Position numbers and translations under genes: made by a program. The notes below the pieces were generated by a model. It did no database searches. It had not been told where the DNA came from and saw nothing but the letters and a program-made list of their open reading frames with translations. DNA of 64,000 bases from Pseudomonas paeninsulae (GTDB lineage Bacteria > Pseudomonadota > Gammaproteobacteria > Pseudomonadales > Pseudomonadaceae), in the NCBI RefSeq assembly GCF_035621475.1, contig NZ_CP141799.1, forward strand, positions 1 through 64,000. The letters run 5' to 3'. Shown piece after piece: positions 30,976-40,869 of this stretch (its first letter is position 1; each line of letters starts with the position of its first letter).

Positions 30976-31794
30976 ATGGACCGCTACGGCGTTTTCGGCA
31001 ACCCCATCGGCCACAGCAAGTCGCCGCTGATTCATCGCCTGTTCGCCGCACAGACCGGCGAGCAGCTGAGCTACGAGACGTTGCTCGCACCCTTGGACGA
31101 CTTCGGCGGTTTCGCCCGGCGCTTCTTCGCCCTGGGCAAGGGCGCTAACGTCACCGTGCCGTTCAAGGAACAGGCCTTCCAGCTGGCCGACAGCCTGAGT
31201 GCTCGGGCCCGCCGTGCTGGTGCGGTGAATACCTTGAAGAAGCTGGATGACGGCAGCCTGCTCGGCGACAACACCGACGGCGCCGGGCTGGTGCGTGACC
31301 TGACCGTGAACGCCGGCTTCGCCCTGCGCGGCAAACGCATCCTCCTGCTGGGTGCCGGCGGGGCCGTGCGTGGCGTGCTCGAACCCTTCCTGGCCGAGCA
31401 GCCGGCGACTCTGGTGATCGCCAACCGCACGGTGCAGAAGGCCGAACAGCTGGCCCGCGAGTTCGCCGACCTGGGGCCGGTGGTGGCCAGCGGCTTCGAC
31501 TGGATCGACGCACCAGTCGACCTGATCATCAACGGCACCTCGGCCAGCCTGACCGGCGAGCTACCACCGATTGCCGCGAGCCTGATCGAGCCGGGTCATA
31601 CGCTGTGCTACGACATGATGTACGGCAAAGAGCCCACCGCGTTCAACCGCTGGGCCGCCGAGCAGGGCGCGGCGCGCACCCTGGATGGCCTGGGCATGTT
31701 GGTTGAGCAAGCCGCCGAAGCGTTCTTCCTCTGGCGCGGTGTGCGCCCGGACAGCGCGCCGGTGTTGGCCGAGTTGCGTCGTCAGCTGGCCTGA
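30976..31794 (+). CDS. aroE: Shikimate dehydrogenase
   Basis: NADPH-dependent reduction of 3-dehydroshikimate to shikimate in aromatic amino acid synthesis. From the ATG at 30976 the 272-residue protein starts [20 protein letters not shown]. It has the catalytic Lys in [12 protein letters not shown] and the Asp in DNTDGAGL, and the Rossmann motif [12 protein letters not shown] near 127. AAAGGA lies 8 bases upstream of the start. Convergent with the SulP gene. Confidence 0.97.
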   Translation: MDRYGVFGNPIGHSKSPLIHRLFAAQTGEQLSYETLLAPLDDFGGFARRFFALGKGANVTVPFKEQAFQLADSLSARARRAGAVNTLKKLDDGSLLGDNTDGAGLVRDLTVNAGFALRGKRILLLGAGGAVRGVLEPFLAEQPATLVIANRTVQKAEQLAREFADLGPVVASGFDWIDAPVDLIINGTSASLTGELPPIAASLIEPGHTLCYDMMYGKEPTAFNRWAAEQGAARTLDGLGMLVEQAAEAFFLWRGVRPDSAPVLAELRRQLA

Positions 31795-31803
31795 CGCTTC
31801 ACC

Positions 31804-31848
31804 CATCCACCATGAAGCTTGCGAGGTGGATGAAAAAACGTCATCCAC
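31804..31848. repeat. Small inverted repeats between convergent genes
   Basis: CATCCACC (31804-31811) pairs with GGTGGATG (31825-31832), which can alternatively pair with the following TCATCCAC (31840-31847) around an A-rich loop. It is probably an intergenic repeat or terminator region for aroE and the SulP gene, though no clear T tail is present. Confidence 0.45.
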
Positions 31849-31851
31849 GTT

Positions 31852-33420
31852 TCAATCCTCGAACTGCACCGGGCACTGCTTGGCGCCTTCCAGCTTATGA
31901 ATTTCCTCGATCACCTGCGGTCGGGCGCGGCGCAGGATCAGGCTGCGGTCTTGCGCCAGCAGGCGGCGTGCTTCCTGGTGAAGCATTTCCACCCCGGCGT
32001 AATCGATGAAGTTGACGTGGTGGGCATCGATGATCACCCGCTCGCCTTTGCTGCGCTGGATGATCTGTTGCAGGTAGTGGCAGGCACCGAAAAAGATCGA
32101 GCCTTCCACGCGCAACAGTTCCTCCTCGCCCTCCTTCCAGAACTTCACCCGCGGCTGCGAGGTGCGCTTGAGGTAGAAGAATAGCGATGCCAGCACCCCG
32201 GCATAGATCGCGGTTTGCAGCTCCATCAGCAGGGTCGCGAGCAGGGTCAGCAGCATCACCAGGAACTCCGAGCGGCTGACCCGGAATAGTGCGCGTACCC
32301 CGGCGATATCCACCAGACCCCAGCAGATCAGCAGGATGCTCGCGGCCATGCTCGGCAGCGGGATATGCGCGATCAGGGCGGCGCAAAACAGGGCAAACAA
32401 CGCCACCAGCAATGCGGAAAACACCCCGGCCAGGGGCGAGCGTGCTCCGGCCTGCAGGTTCAGTGCCGAGCGGGTGAAGGAGCCGGCCGAGAGTGACGCG
32501 GAGAACCAGGGGCCGATCAGGTTGGACAGACCCTGGGCACGGACTTCCTGGTTGGCGTCGAGAAACTGCTGGGATTTGCTGGCCAGGGCGCGGGCAATCG
32601 ACAGGCTGGTGACCAGGCCGAGCATGCCGCAGGCCACTGCCGCGGGCAGCAGCTTGAGAATGTTCGACAGCTCGAAGGTCAGTGGGCGGAACGGCGGCAG
32701 TTGGCCGTCGAAGGCACTGACCAGGGCGATGCCGCTGAGCTGGGCCGGCCACGCCAGCACGGCCAGGCTGCCGGCGACTATGCCAAACAGCAGGGCCGGC
32801 ATGCGTGGCCAGAGTTTTCTCACCAGTAGGCTGACGCCCAGGGTGAATAGGGCCAGGGCCAGGGAGCGCCAGTCGGTTTCCAGCAAGTGCTCGCCGAGGC
32901 TGAGCAGGGTCGCCAGTGCCGTGGCCTGGCTGGGCATGCTGATGCCGAGCAGGTTGGGCAACTGACCGAGGACGATCACAGTCGCGGCGCCGAGGGTGAA
33001 GCCGAGCACCACCGAGTGCGAGACGAAATTGACCAGGGCGCCGAAGCGCAGCATACCGAGCAGCCACTGGAACAGCCCAGCGAGAAAGGTCAGCAACAGG
33101 ATCAGCGCAATAAAGTCGTCGCTGCCAGGCGTCGCCAGTGGGCTGACGCTGGTGAACAAGACGATGGAGATCGCTGCGGTCGGCCCGCAGATCAGGTGCC
33201 AGGACGAGCCCCATAGGCAGGCGATGATCACCGGCACTATGGCCGCATACAGGCCGTACTCCGCGGGTAGGCCGGCGATCAAGGCATAGGCGATGGATTG
33301 CGGCAGGGCCAGGATGGCGCCGCTCAGACCCACCAGCAAATCATTGCCGAGGCTGCGTCGACTGGTGTTGGGCAGCCATCTGAGGAAAGGCAGTAGCGTT
33401 TGACGGTTGGGTCGCTGCAT
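31852..33420 (-). CDS. SulP-family anion transporter with STAS domain
   Basis: Inner-membrane carrier of 522 residues. The membrane part (to about residue 400) carries the SulP signature ALPQSIAYALIAGLPAEYGLYAAIVP near residue 40 and a following GPTAAISIV. A cytoplasmic STAS domain (about 415-522) contains VIIDAHHVNFIDYAGVEML. SulP proteins move sulfate, bicarbonate or related anions. Here the neighbours are an orphan choline-type binding protein and choline sulfatase, so transport of sulfate or choline-O-sulfate is inferred. Corresponds to PA0029. Confidence 0.9.
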   Translation of the reverse strand: MQRPNRQTLLPFLRWLPNTSRRSLGNDLLVGLSGAILALPQSIAYALIAGLPAEYGLYAAIVPVIIACLWGSSWHLICGPTAAISIVLFTSVSPLATPGSDDFIALILLLTFLAGLFQWLLGMLRFGALVNFVSHSVVLGFTLGAATVIVLGQLPNLLGISMPSQATALATLLSLGEHLLETDWRSLALALFTLGVSLLVRKLWPRMPALLFGIVAGSLAVLAWPAQLSGIALVSAFDGQLPPFRPLTFELSNILKLLPAAVACGMLGLVTSLSIARALASKSQQFLDANQEVRAQGLSNLIGPWFSASLSAGSFTRSALNLQAGARSPLAGVFSALLVALFALFCAALIAHIPLPSMAASILLICWGLVDIAGVRALFRVSRSEFLVMLLTLLATLLMELQTAIYAGVLASLFFYLKRTSQPRVKFWKEGEEELLRVEGSIFFGACHYLQQIIQRSKGERVIIDAHHVNFIDYAGVEMLHQEARRLLAQDRSLILRRARPQVIEEIHKLEGAKQCPVQFED

Positions 33421-33538
33421 GGGGGCGTCTAGTTATGGGCTGGAGGCGGGCTGCCCCGTCGATCACAAGTCCCGGCTGATCCGGGGCGGCCAGCGTAGGA
33501 AGAACCTGGGTTCACCCTACGCAATCCAGCCTGACGAT

Positions 33539-34465
33539 TCAAAGCTTAGCTTTGACCGCCGCCATCGCGTCGCCGCCATCGCGGGTGGTGACACCTTGGA
33601 GCCAGCTGTCGAGCACCGCCGGGTTGGCCTTGAACCAAGCCTTGACCGCCTCGGTGTTGCTCGCCTGCTTGCTCAGCACCTGGTTCATGATGCTGTTCTC
33701 CATGTCTTGAGTGAAGCTCAAGTTGCTCAGCAGCTTACTGACGTTCGGGCATTGCGCCGCATAGTCCTTGCGGGCCAGGGTGTTGACGCTGCCGCTTTCG
33801 CCAAAATACTTTTCGCCGCCCTTGAGGTACTTGATGTCGTAGTTGACGTTCATCGGGTGCGGGGTCCAACCAAGGAACACCACGAACTGGTCGCGTTTCA
33901 CCGCGCGCCCGACTTGCACCAGCATTGCCTGTTCACTGGATTCCACCAGTTTCCAGTCACCCAGGCCGAACTCGTCGACTTCGATCATCTTGCGGATCGA
34001 CTCGTTGGCCGGCGAGCCCGAGGCGATGCCGTAGAGCTTGTTGTTGAACTTGTCGGCGAACTTGTCGAGGTCAGCAAAGGTCTTCACGCCAGCCTCATAG
34101 GCGTAGGTCGGCACTGCCAGGGTGTATTCGGTGCCGCTGAGGTTCTGCGCCAGCTTGGCCACCTCACCGCTGCTGACAAACTTGTCGTAGTTGCTCTGTT
34201 GCGCCGGCATCCAGTTGCCGAGGAAGGCATCGACCTGGCCCTTCTGCAGGCCGGCGAAGATGATCGGCACGGCCAGGATCTGGGTTTGGGCCTTGTAGCC
34301 CAGGCCATCGAGCAGGAAGCTGGCGATGCCGTTGGTCACCGCGATGTCGCTCCAGCCCGGATCGCCGAGTTTCACCGTGGCGCATTGGGCGTCTTCGGCC
34401 TGGGCTGGCAAGGTGCCGGCGGCCATCAGCAGGCTCGCGGCACATAGGGTGCTGATCTTTTTCAT
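33539..34465 (-). CDS. Choline-type ABC transporter binding protein
   Basis: Periplasmic solute-binding protein of the glycine betaine/choline (OpuAC/ChoX) family. From the ATG at 34465 (308 residues) it has signal peptide MKKISTLCAASLLMAAGTLPAQA. Tryptophan/tyrosine segments that could form an aromatic box for a quaternary ammonium group follow: GDPGWSD, LGNWMPAQ, YAYEAGV and FLGWTPHPMN. No permease or ATPase gene is adjacent, so it must use a core transporter encoded elsewhere. It is next to choline sulfatase, suggesting choline or choline-O-sulfate as ligand. Confidence 0.88.
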   Translation of the reverse strand: MKKISTLCAASLLMAAGTLPAQAEDAQCATVKLGDPGWSDIAVTNGIASFLLDGLGYKAQTQILAVPIIFAGLQKGQVDAFLGNWMPAQQSNYDKFVSSGEVAKLAQNLSGTEYTLAVPTYAYEAGVKTFADLDKFADKFNNKLYGIASGSPANESIRKMIEVDEFGLGDWKLVESSEQAMLVQVGRAVKRDQFVVFLGWTPHPMNVNYDIKYLKGGEKYFGESGSVNTLARKDYAAQCPNVSKLLSNLSFTQDMENSIMNQVLSKQASNTEAVKAWFKANPAVLDSWLQGVTTRDGGDAMAAVKAKL

Positions 34466-34518
34466 GGGGCATCTCCACTTATTTATAGTTGTAGTCGCAC
34501 GCATGTCGGTTGTCGCGC

Positions 34519-36027
34519 TCATACCTGGGGGTAGCGGGCACGCCGCTCCAGATCATCGAGATCGATGTGGTTGCGCATGTATTGCTGGCTGGCATCGACC
34601 ATGGGTTGATGGTCCCAGCTCTTCAGCTTGCCCTTGGTCAGTGACTCGGCGACGAAACGTCGACGCCGCTGGCTGGCGAGAGTGGCCTGATGGATCGTGG
34701 GCATGTCCCAGCGCTGGCGTGCGTCCTCGAGGAACTCGGCGAGCAGACCCTGGTGATCGGGCGACTGGGCCAGGTTTTCCAGCTCTTTCGGGTCATTGGC
34801 CACGTTGAACAACAGCAACGGGTCCACTTCAGAGTAGATAAACTTCCAATCGCCGCGGCGGATCATCATCAGCGGGCTGTTGGTGCCTTCGCCCATGTAC
34901 TCGCCGAGCACTTCGTCATGCCCGCCGCTGCCTTGCAAGTGGGGCAGCAAGGAACGGCCATCGAGTGGCAGGCTGTGGTCCAGCGAGCCGCCGGCCAGCT
35001 CAACCAGGGTTGGCAGCAGGTCGGCGGTGGACATCGACTGGCTGACCCGGTGCGCGGCAAATTGGCTCGGTGCATGGACCACGAAGGGCACCCGTGCGGC
35101 CATCTCGAACCAGTGCATCTTGTACCAGAGGCCGCGCTCGCCAAGCATGTCGCCGTGGTCGCCGGAGAACACGATGATGGTGTCGTCGGCCAGGCCACAG
35201 TCACCCAGGGTTTTCAGCAGCTTGCCGATATTCGCGTCGATATAACTGCAGGCACCGAAATAGGCGCGCCGCGCGTCCCTGATCTTCTCCTCGGGCAGGT
35301 CCTTGCCCCACAGGTCGATGACCTTGAGGATGCGCTGCGAGTGCGGGTCGAGGTCCTGCTGGTCGATGTTGACCCCCGGCAACGGGATGTCCTCGTCGCG
35401 GTACAGGCTCCAGAACTCTTCCGGGATGCAGTAGGGGTCGTGCGGGTGAGTCATCGACACGGTCAGGCAGAACGGCTGCTCGGCGTTCTCGCGCACATGG
35501 TTGTAGAGGTACTGCTGGGCCTTGAACACCACCTCTTCATCGAAATCCAGCTGGTTGGTGCGCACGGTGGGGCCGGCTTGCAATACCGAGGACATGTTGT
35601 GGTACCAGCTCAGACGCTCTTCGGGTGCGTCCCAGTTCACCGCCCAGCCGTAGTCGGCCGGGTAAATGTCGCTGGTCAGGCGCTCTTCGTAGCCATGTAG
35701 CTGGTCCGGGCCACAGAAGTGCATCTTGCCGGACAGCGCCGTGTGATAACCGAGGTTGCGCAGGTAGTGGGCATAGGTCGGCACGTCGCCGGGGAAATCG
35801 GCGGCGTTGTCGTAGGCGCCGATCTTGCTCGGCAGCTGGCCGCTGACCAGGGTGAAGCGCGACGGTGCACAGAGCGGGCTGTTGCAATAGGCTGAATCGA
35901 AAACCACGCCCGTTTCGGCCAGGCGCACCAGGTTGGGCATCTTGATCGGCGAGGCCGGATCATGGATCGGCAGGAGCGGCGCGGCCATCTGGTCGGCCAT
36001 GATGAAGAGGATATTCGGGCGTTTCAT
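34519..36027 (-). CDS. betC: Choline-sulfatase
   Basis: Hydrolyses choline-O-sulfate to choline and sulfate. The 502-residue protein starts MKRPNILFIMADQ, with metal-binding aspartates near the N-terminus. It has the sulfatase motif CAPSR with Cys53, the residue converted to formylglycine, and VFSGDHGDMLGERGLWYKM with later metal ligands. The start at 36027 (MKRPN) is chosen by homology; a frame 15 bases longer adds MEIPA. It is divergent from its probable LysR regulator, and the SulP and binding-protein genes follow downstream on the same strand. Confidence 0.95.
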   Translation of the reverse strand: MKRPNILFIMADQMAAPLLPIHDPASPIKMPNLVRLAETGVVFDSAYCNSPLCAPSRFTLVSGQLPSKIGAYDNAADFPGDVPTYAHYLRNLGYHTALSGKMHFCGPDQLHGYEERLTSDIYPADYGWAVNWDAPEERLSWYHNMSSVLQAGPTVRTNQLDFDEEVVFKAQQYLYNHVRENAEQPFCLTVSMTHPHDPYCIPEEFWSLYRDEDIPLPGVNIDQQDLDPHSQRILKVIDLWGKDLPEEKIRDARRAYFGACSYIDANIGKLLKTLGDCGLADDTIIVFSGDHGDMLGERGLWYKMHWFEMAARVPFVVHAPSQFAAHRVSQSMSTADLLPTLVELAGGSLDHSLPLDGRSLLPHLQGSGGHDEVLGEYMGEGTNSPLMMIRRGDWKFIYSEVDPLLLFNVANDPKELENLAQSPDHQGLLAEFLEDARQRWDMPTIHQATLASQRRRRFVAESLTKGKLKSWDHQPMVDASQQYMRNHIDLDDLERRARYPQV

Positions 36028-36138
36028 GGCGGGTATTTCCATATTAAATATTTATGCGAAATTGCTGCTTGCGATAATCTACTCGGCAATAAATCGGGTA
36101 AACCCGCTTGAAACACATGACTCGGATAACTACAGCTT

Positions 36139-37059
36139 ATGTTTGAGAGTATTGAGGGCGTGTCTCTGGACGTGTTGCGGGTGTTCGAGTCCGCCGCCCG
36201 CCATCTGAGTTTCACTGCGGCGGCGAGCGAGCTGGGCAGCAGCCAGCCGGCGATCAGCCAGCAGATCAAGCGTCTGGAGCAGCAGCTGGCGACCCGTCTG
36301 TTTGATCGGGTCTATCGCGGCATCGTCCTTACCGAGGGCGGTGAGTTGTTGCTGCGCTATGTGCGGAGCGGCCTGGAGTCGCTCGACGCCGGCCTGATGG
36401 CAGTCACCGCCCGGCAGCAGCACGAGGTCTTGCAGGTGGCCACCGATTTCGCCTTCGCCGCCTATTGGCTGATGCCGCGCCTGCCGCGTTTTCATCAGAT
36501 CCACCCCGAGGTGGACGTCAGCCTGATCAGCAGTGCGCGTGACCTGGGGACCCTACCTTCGGATATCGACGTCGCCATCGCCTTCGGCGACGGTCGTTTC
36601 AAACATGGCGAGGCCCATCTGTTGTTTCACGAGGAGGTGTTTCCGGTGTGCAGTCCGCAATTGCTCAAGGGGCGGAGCTTGCCTCTGGCGCCGACGGCAC
36701 TGGCCGAGCTACCCCTGCTGCACCTGCGGCCGGAGATTCGTTCGCGCTGGTTCGACTGGAACGGCCTGTTCCGTGAGTTCGACATCGCCGATACGCCGAG
36801 CCTGGGTATGTTGCGTTTCGACAACTACACCCTGCTGATCCAGGCGGCGATTGCCGGCCAGGGCGTGGCCATCGGCTGGCGCCATCTGGTCGACGAATTG
36901 CTGGCCCAGGACCTGCTCTGCCGGGTCTGTGTCGGCGAGGTTCGTTCCGAGTTCGGCTACTACGTGGTGCTGCCCGAGCGCAAACGTCGCCAGCGCCTGA
37001 CTCAGCAGTTCGTCGACTGGCTCAAGCTGGAACTGACACGGGAAGCCCCGCCGGTCTGA
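36139..37059 (+). CDS. LysR regulator of choline-sulfate genes
   Basis: LysR-type transcription factor, 306 residues. The N-terminal winged helix-turn-helix SLDVLRVFESAARHLSFTAAASELGSSQPAISQQIKRLE (about residues 10-50) is typical. The C-terminal effector domain has YWLMPRLPRFHQIHPEVDVSLISS. It is divergent from betC with 111 bases between, the usual layout for a LysR factor activating its neighbour, and corresponds to PA0032. The effector is probably choline or choline-O-sulfate (inference). Confidence 0.9.
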   Translation: MFESIEGVSLDVLRVFESAARHLSFTAAASELGSSQPAISQQIKRLEQQLATRLFDRVYRGIVLTEGGELLLRYVRSGLESLDAGLMAVTARQQHEVLQVATDFAFAAYWLMPRLPRFHQIHPEVDVSLISSARDLGTLPSDIDVAIAFGDGRFKHGEAHLLFHEEVFPVCSPQLLKGRSLPLAPTALAELPLLHLRPEIRSRWFDWNGLFREFDIADTPSLGMLRFDNYTLLIQAAIAGQGVAIGWRHLVDELLAQDLLCRVCVGEVRSEFGYYVVLPERKRRQRLTQQFVDWLKLELTREAPPV

Positions 37060-37180
37060 GAGGTTCCGCCGAACGGGCGCAATGCCGTGCTGCAGACGCC
37101 CTACACTGCAAGAGTGATAGCCGAGTTGCGTATACTGGCGCGGCCAGAATCCGCTGACCTGGCACTTCCCCACCCAACCA

Positions 37181-38104
37181 GTGAATGCTCCTGTGAAAAT
37201 CCGTCATTCGATAGTCAGTCTGCTGCTGATCTGCAGCAGCCTTGTAGTTGCCTCGAACAGCCTGGCCGCCGCCAAGACCCCGACCCAGCAGCTTGCTGCC
37301 GGCAGTGCTCTATTGGTCGACCTGAAGACCAACCAGGTGCTCTATTCCAGCAATCCTGACATGGTCGTACCGATCGCCTCGGTGACCAAGCTGATGACCG
37401 CCATGGTCGCGCTGGATGCCAAGTTGCCGCTGGACCAGCAATTGCCGATCGTGATCCGCGACACCGCAGAGATGCGCGGCGTGTTCTCGCGGGTGCGAGT
37501 GGGCAGCGAGGTCAGTCGTCGCGACATGCTCCTGCTGGCCATGATGTCGTCGGAAAACCGTGCGGCGGCCAGCCTGGCGCACCATTATCCGGGTGGTCAT
37601 GTGGCCTTTATCGCGGCGATGAATGCCAAGGCCCGGGCCTTGGGTATGAGCCGCAGCCACTTCGTCGAGCCAACCGGGTTGTCGCAGCACAACGTCTCCA
37701 CCGCCAACGACCTGGTGCTGCTGCTCAAGGCCACTCAGCAGTACCCGCTGATCAGCGAGCTGAGCACTACCCGGGAAAAAACCGTGGCCTTTCATAAACC
37801 CAACTACACCCTGGGCTTTCGCAACACCAACGCCCTGGTGCGCAAGGACAACTGGAGCGTGCAGGTGACCAAGACCGGCTTCACCAATGCGGCGGGTCAT
37901 TGTTTGGTCATGCGCACGCAGATGGCCGGCAAATCGGTGGCTTTCGTGGTGCTGGACGCCTTCGGCAAATACACCCACATGGCCGACGCCAACCGCCTGA
38001 AGCGCTGGCTGGAAACCGGCAAGGTCACTCCGGTGCCAGCCGCAGCGATCAGCTACCGCCAGCAGAAGATGGCGCAACGGCAGCTGCAGGCGGCGCAGCC
38101 CTAA
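37181..38104 (+). CDS. pbpG: D-alanyl-D-alanine endopeptidase (PBP7)
   Basis: Periplasmic penicillin-binding protein cutting DD-crosslinks in peptidoglycan. The 307-residue protein has a signal peptide (to about residue 31, SNSLAAAK) and all three active-site motifs: SVTK (S67, K70), SEN (124-126) and KTG (231-233). The small size without a C-terminal anchor fits PBP7 rather than PBP5. Start at 37181 ([10 protein letters not shown]); an internal GTG at 37193 is an alternative. A clear terminator follows. Confidence 0.93.
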   Translation: MNAPVKIRHSIVSLLLICSSLVVASNSLAAAKTPTQQLAAGSALLVDLKTNQVLYSSNPDMVVPIASVTKLMTAMVALDAKLPLDQQLPIVIRDTAEMRGVFSRVRVGSEVSRRDMLLLAMMSSENRAAASLAHHYPGGHVAFIAAMNAKARALGMSRSHFVEPTGLSQHNVSTANDLVLLLKATQQYPLISELSTTREKTVAFHKPNYTLGFRNTNALVRKDNWSVQVTKTGFTNAAGHCLVMRTQMAGKSVAFVVLDAFGKYTHMADANRLKRWLETGKVTPVPAAAISYRQQKMAQRQLQAAQP

Positions 38105-38170
38105 TCTGCGTGTGAGTGCGGAGGCGAGGTCATTCTTGCGAGCGCGTCGGCATGGCGCTCCAGCGCACAG

Positions 38171-38206
38171 CAAAGCCGCTGTTCCTGACCGGAGCAGCGG
38201 CTTTTT
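38171..38206 (+). terminator. Intrinsic terminator after pbpG
   Basis: AAGCCGCT (38173-38180) pairs with AGCGGCTT (38195-38202), followed by TTTT; the CAAA before the stem gives a weak tail on the other strand too. It separates pbpG from the convergent NTF2-like gene. Confidence 0.85.
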
Positions 38207-38220
38207 CATGGACGGGACTG

Positions 38221-38697
38221 TTACAGGTCCAGCTCGCTCAATCCGGGGTGATCATCCGGGCGCCGGCCTTGCGGCCAATGGAACTTGCGCTCGGCGGCGC
38301 TGATTGGCAGGTCGTTGATGCTGGCATGGCGCACGCGCATCAGGCCCTGCTCGTCGAATTCCCAATTTTCGTTGCCGTAGGCGCGGAACCAGTTGCCGTC
38401 GGCATCGTGCCATTCGTAGGCGAAACGCACGGCAATGCGGTTGCCGTCATGGGCCCAGAGCTCCTTGATCAGGCGATACTCCAGCTCGCGTTGCCATTTG
38501 CGTTCGAGGAAGACCTGGATCTCGGCCCGGCCCTGGGGGAACTCGGCGCGGTTGCGCCAGCGGCTGTCGAGGGTATAGGCCAGGGCGACCCGCTGTGGAT
38601 CACGGCTGTTCCAGCCGTCTTCGGCCATGCGCACTTTTTGTATCGCCGTTTCGCGGCTAAAGGGCGGCAAGGGTGGACGGGCTTCGGCGTTGCTCAT
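38221..38697 (-). CDS. NTF2-like protein (DUF1348)
   Basis: Soluble 158-residue protein of the nuclear-transport-factor-2 fold. Residues [36 protein letters not shown] and [20 protein letters not shown] match the DUF1348 pattern. The fold forms a cone-shaped pocket; substrate and reaction are unknown. It lies 29 bases downstream of the flavin/iron-sulfur fusion gene on the same strand, so it may be in the same operon as it and the glutathione transferase. Confidence 0.85.
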   Translation of the reverse strand: MSNAEARPPLPPFSRETAIQKVRMAEDGWNSRDPQRVALAYTLDSRWRNRAEFPQGRAEIQVFLERKWQRELEYRLIKELWAHDGNRIAVRFAYEWHDADGNWFRAYGNENWEFDEQGLMRVRHASINDLPISAAERKFHWPQGRRPDDHPGLSELDL

Positions 38698-38726
38698 GGG
38701 GTTGCCTCGCAGTAGTCAGCGGTGGA

Positions 38727-40802
38727 TTAAAGCTCCAGCACCAGGCCGCTTGAGCCCTCGCTGGGGTGCGCCGGAATGGCGCAGCAGATCAGCACTTCAC
38801 CGCTCGGCGGTAACTCGGCCGGCGGAATCGGGTAATGCACCTGGCCACTGACCAGGCGGGTGCTACAGGTGCCGCAGGAACCGCCCCGGCAACTGAATTC
38901 CGGGTTCAGGCCACGACTCTCGGCCAGTTCCAGCAGGCTGCCGCTTTCGGGCGTCCAGCGCGCCTGCTTGGCCGACTGGGCAAACAGCACTGGCACCGGT
39001 GCCGTGGCCGCCATGGTCTGTTCGAGCAAGGCTGGGCCTGAATCGGGCTGGCGGCGCAGGGTCGAGGGCCCGAAGGTTTCCGCGTGAATGCGCGCGTCAG
39101 CGATGCGCAGCGCGCGCAGGCTGTCATACAAATCCTGAGTGAAACTGCTCGGTCCACATAGGTAGAAATCGAAGTCATCGAAGGGCAGTAGCGCCTTCAG
39201 CAGATGGATGTCGATGCGTCCCGCCCGCTCGAAGTCCTCGCCTGCGCGGGCATGCGCCTCCGGCTGGCTGAGCAGGCGCAGCACGCTCAGCGCCTCACCC
39301 GCTTGGCGGGTCAGTTCCGCCAACTCATCCTTGAACGGTAGCTGAGCGAGGGTGCGCGCGCTCTGCACGAAGAAGGTCCGGCGGGTACGGCGGGTGCGTT
39401 GGCCTTGGTAGACCACCTCGCGCAGCATCGACAGCAGGGGCGTCACTCCGACGCCGGCGGCCAGCAACACCAGCGGTCGTCGCTCGTCGGCAGCGACGAC
39501 GAAACTGCCTTGCGGCGCCCGCGTCTCGAGCAGGTCGCCCACCGTGACGTGCTCATGCAGGTAGCTGGACACCGCGCCTTCGCGTTTGACGCTGATCCGC
39601 CAGTGGCCATCCGAAGGCGCGCTGGACAGGCTGTAGGTGCGGATCAGCAATGTCGAGGTGCCCGGCAGTTGCAGGCGGATGGGCAGGTGCTGGCCGGCCT
39701 GAAACAGAGGCAAGCCGGCGCCATCGCCGGGCTCAAGATAGAACGAGCGGATGTTCGCGCTTTCCTCCTCGATGCGCGTCACCCGCAGGTTGCGCCAGGT
39801 GTGGCGCAGCGCTTCGGCCTGCAGGCGTGCCTGGGCTTGGGGCCAGGAGCCGGTCATCAGGCTGTTTGGCGAAAAGCCCTGAAAAGCCCAGCGCAGCGCC
39901 AACGCCGCCGGCCGCCGTACCAGCTGGGTGACGTGCAGCCGCCAGAGCCGTTCGGCGCCCTGAAAGGCCGCCACCTCGGGGCCGTCGAAGACGATCTCGC
40001 TACGACCGCTGAGTTGCAGCAGATCACCGTTGCTGACGTCGATAAACAGCAGGCCGGCGCGCGGGTTGAGCAGCAGGTTACCCAGAGTGTTGAAGTGCAG
40101 ATTACCGGCGAAATCCGGAATGCTCAGGCAGTCGCCCTCGACTTGGACGAAGCCGGTTTGGCCGCCGCGATGCGAGACATCCACCGAGCGCCGCGCGGGA
40201 TCACCGTCCGGGTCGATATAGCTGGCGACGAAGCAGGTATCGGCGCCGCGAATCAGCTCGCGAGCGGCCTCGTCCAGCGCATCGAGCCGCTGCAGCTGGA
40301 GGCCTTGCTGTGGCCCTGGCTCGCGGACAAAGTGCGCTTCGCGTTGCTGGATGTATTGCGGGCAGTTGCCGAAAGCCTGCTCCACCCTCACACCGAAGCC
40401 AGTCGCGGAAGAGCCCGTGACATGGCCGTTGACCCGGTTGCGCCGGCGGCTGTGCAGCTCTATGCCGAGCAGGCCGACCGCCGCGCCGTCGGCCAGGTTG
40501 GCCGCCGCCGGGTCGTTGGCGTCTGGCCTGCCATCCACTTGCAGCAAGCGTGGCTCGGGGGCATGGGCAAAGCCTGGCAGGCCTTCGAGGATGCTGGCCC
40601 AGGGGTTACCCGCGGCATCCACCGAGCCGAGCAGGAGAAAGGGCAGTTGGCGGTAGAAATCGCGGTGCTGCTCGGGCAGGTGATCGCGGATCACCTTGCG
40701 CCCGAACGCCTCCATGCGCTCGGCCACGCCGACGCGTTGCTGCAGGATCTGTTCCCCGGCATGCCAGGGCGAGGGCGCGGTTTCGGGAGGGTGAGGAACC
40801 AT
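38727..40802 (-). CDS. PNPOx-FNR-2Fe2S ferredoxin fusion protein
   Basis: A 691-residue three-module redox protein. The first part (about 45-290) resembles the pyridoxamine-phosphate-oxidase-like FMN split barrel, with FYRQLPFLLLGSVDAAGNPW and GADTCFVASYIDPDGDPARR. The middle (about 335-560) is a ferredoxin-NADP reductase module with RTYSLSSAP for flavin and LLAAGVGVTPLLSML and FYLCGPSSF for NAD(P). The last is a plant-type 2Fe-2S domain with C638, C643, C646 and C673 or C674. It would carry electrons from NAD(P)H to an unknown acceptor. It follows a glutathione transferase gene by 67 bases. Confidence 0.88.
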   Translation of the reverse strand: MVPHPPETAPSPWHAGEQILQQRVGVAERMEAFGRKVIRDHLPEQHRDFYRQLPFLLLGSVDAAGNPWASILEGLPGFAHAPEPRLLQVDGRPDANDPAAANLADGAAVGLLGIELHSRRRNRVNGHVTGSSATGFGVRVEQAFGNCPQYIQQREAHFVREPGPQQGLQLQRLDALDEAARELIRGADTCFVASYIDPDGDPARRSVDVSHRGGQTGFVQVEGDCLSIPDFAGNLHFNTLGNLLLNPRAGLLFIDVSNGDLLQLSGRSEIVFDGPEVAAFQGAERLWRLHVTQLVRRPAALALRWAFQGFSPNSLMTGSWPQAQARLQAEALRHTWRNLRVTRIEEESANIRSFYLEPGDGAGLPLFQAGQHLPIRLQLPGTSTLLIRTYSLSSAPSDGHWRISVKREGAVSSYLHEHVTVGDLLETRAPQGSFVVAADERRPLVLLAAGVGVTPLLSMLREVVYQGQRTRRTRRTFFVQSARTLAQLPFKDELAELTRQAGEALSVLRLLSQPEAHARAGEDFERAGRIDIHLLKALLPFDDFDFYLCGPSSFTQDLYDSLRALRIADARIHAETFGPSTLRRQPDSGPALLEQTMAATAPVPVLFAQSAKQARWTPESGSLLELAESRGLNPEFSCRGGSCGTCSTRLVSGQVHYPIPPAELPPSGEVLICCAIPAHPSEGSSGLVLEL

Positions 40803-40869
40803 CGCGGCGACTCCAGAACAATTCAGGCGACAGTGCGCCGGCCACCGTGCGGGTGACCGGCACTGCGAG

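Noticed and set aside
39399..40856. A 485-codon plus-strand frame opposite the PNPOx-FNR-2Fe2S gene
   Set aside because: The minus-strand protein has a complete set of flavin, NAD(P) and iron-sulfur motifs; the plus frame has none.
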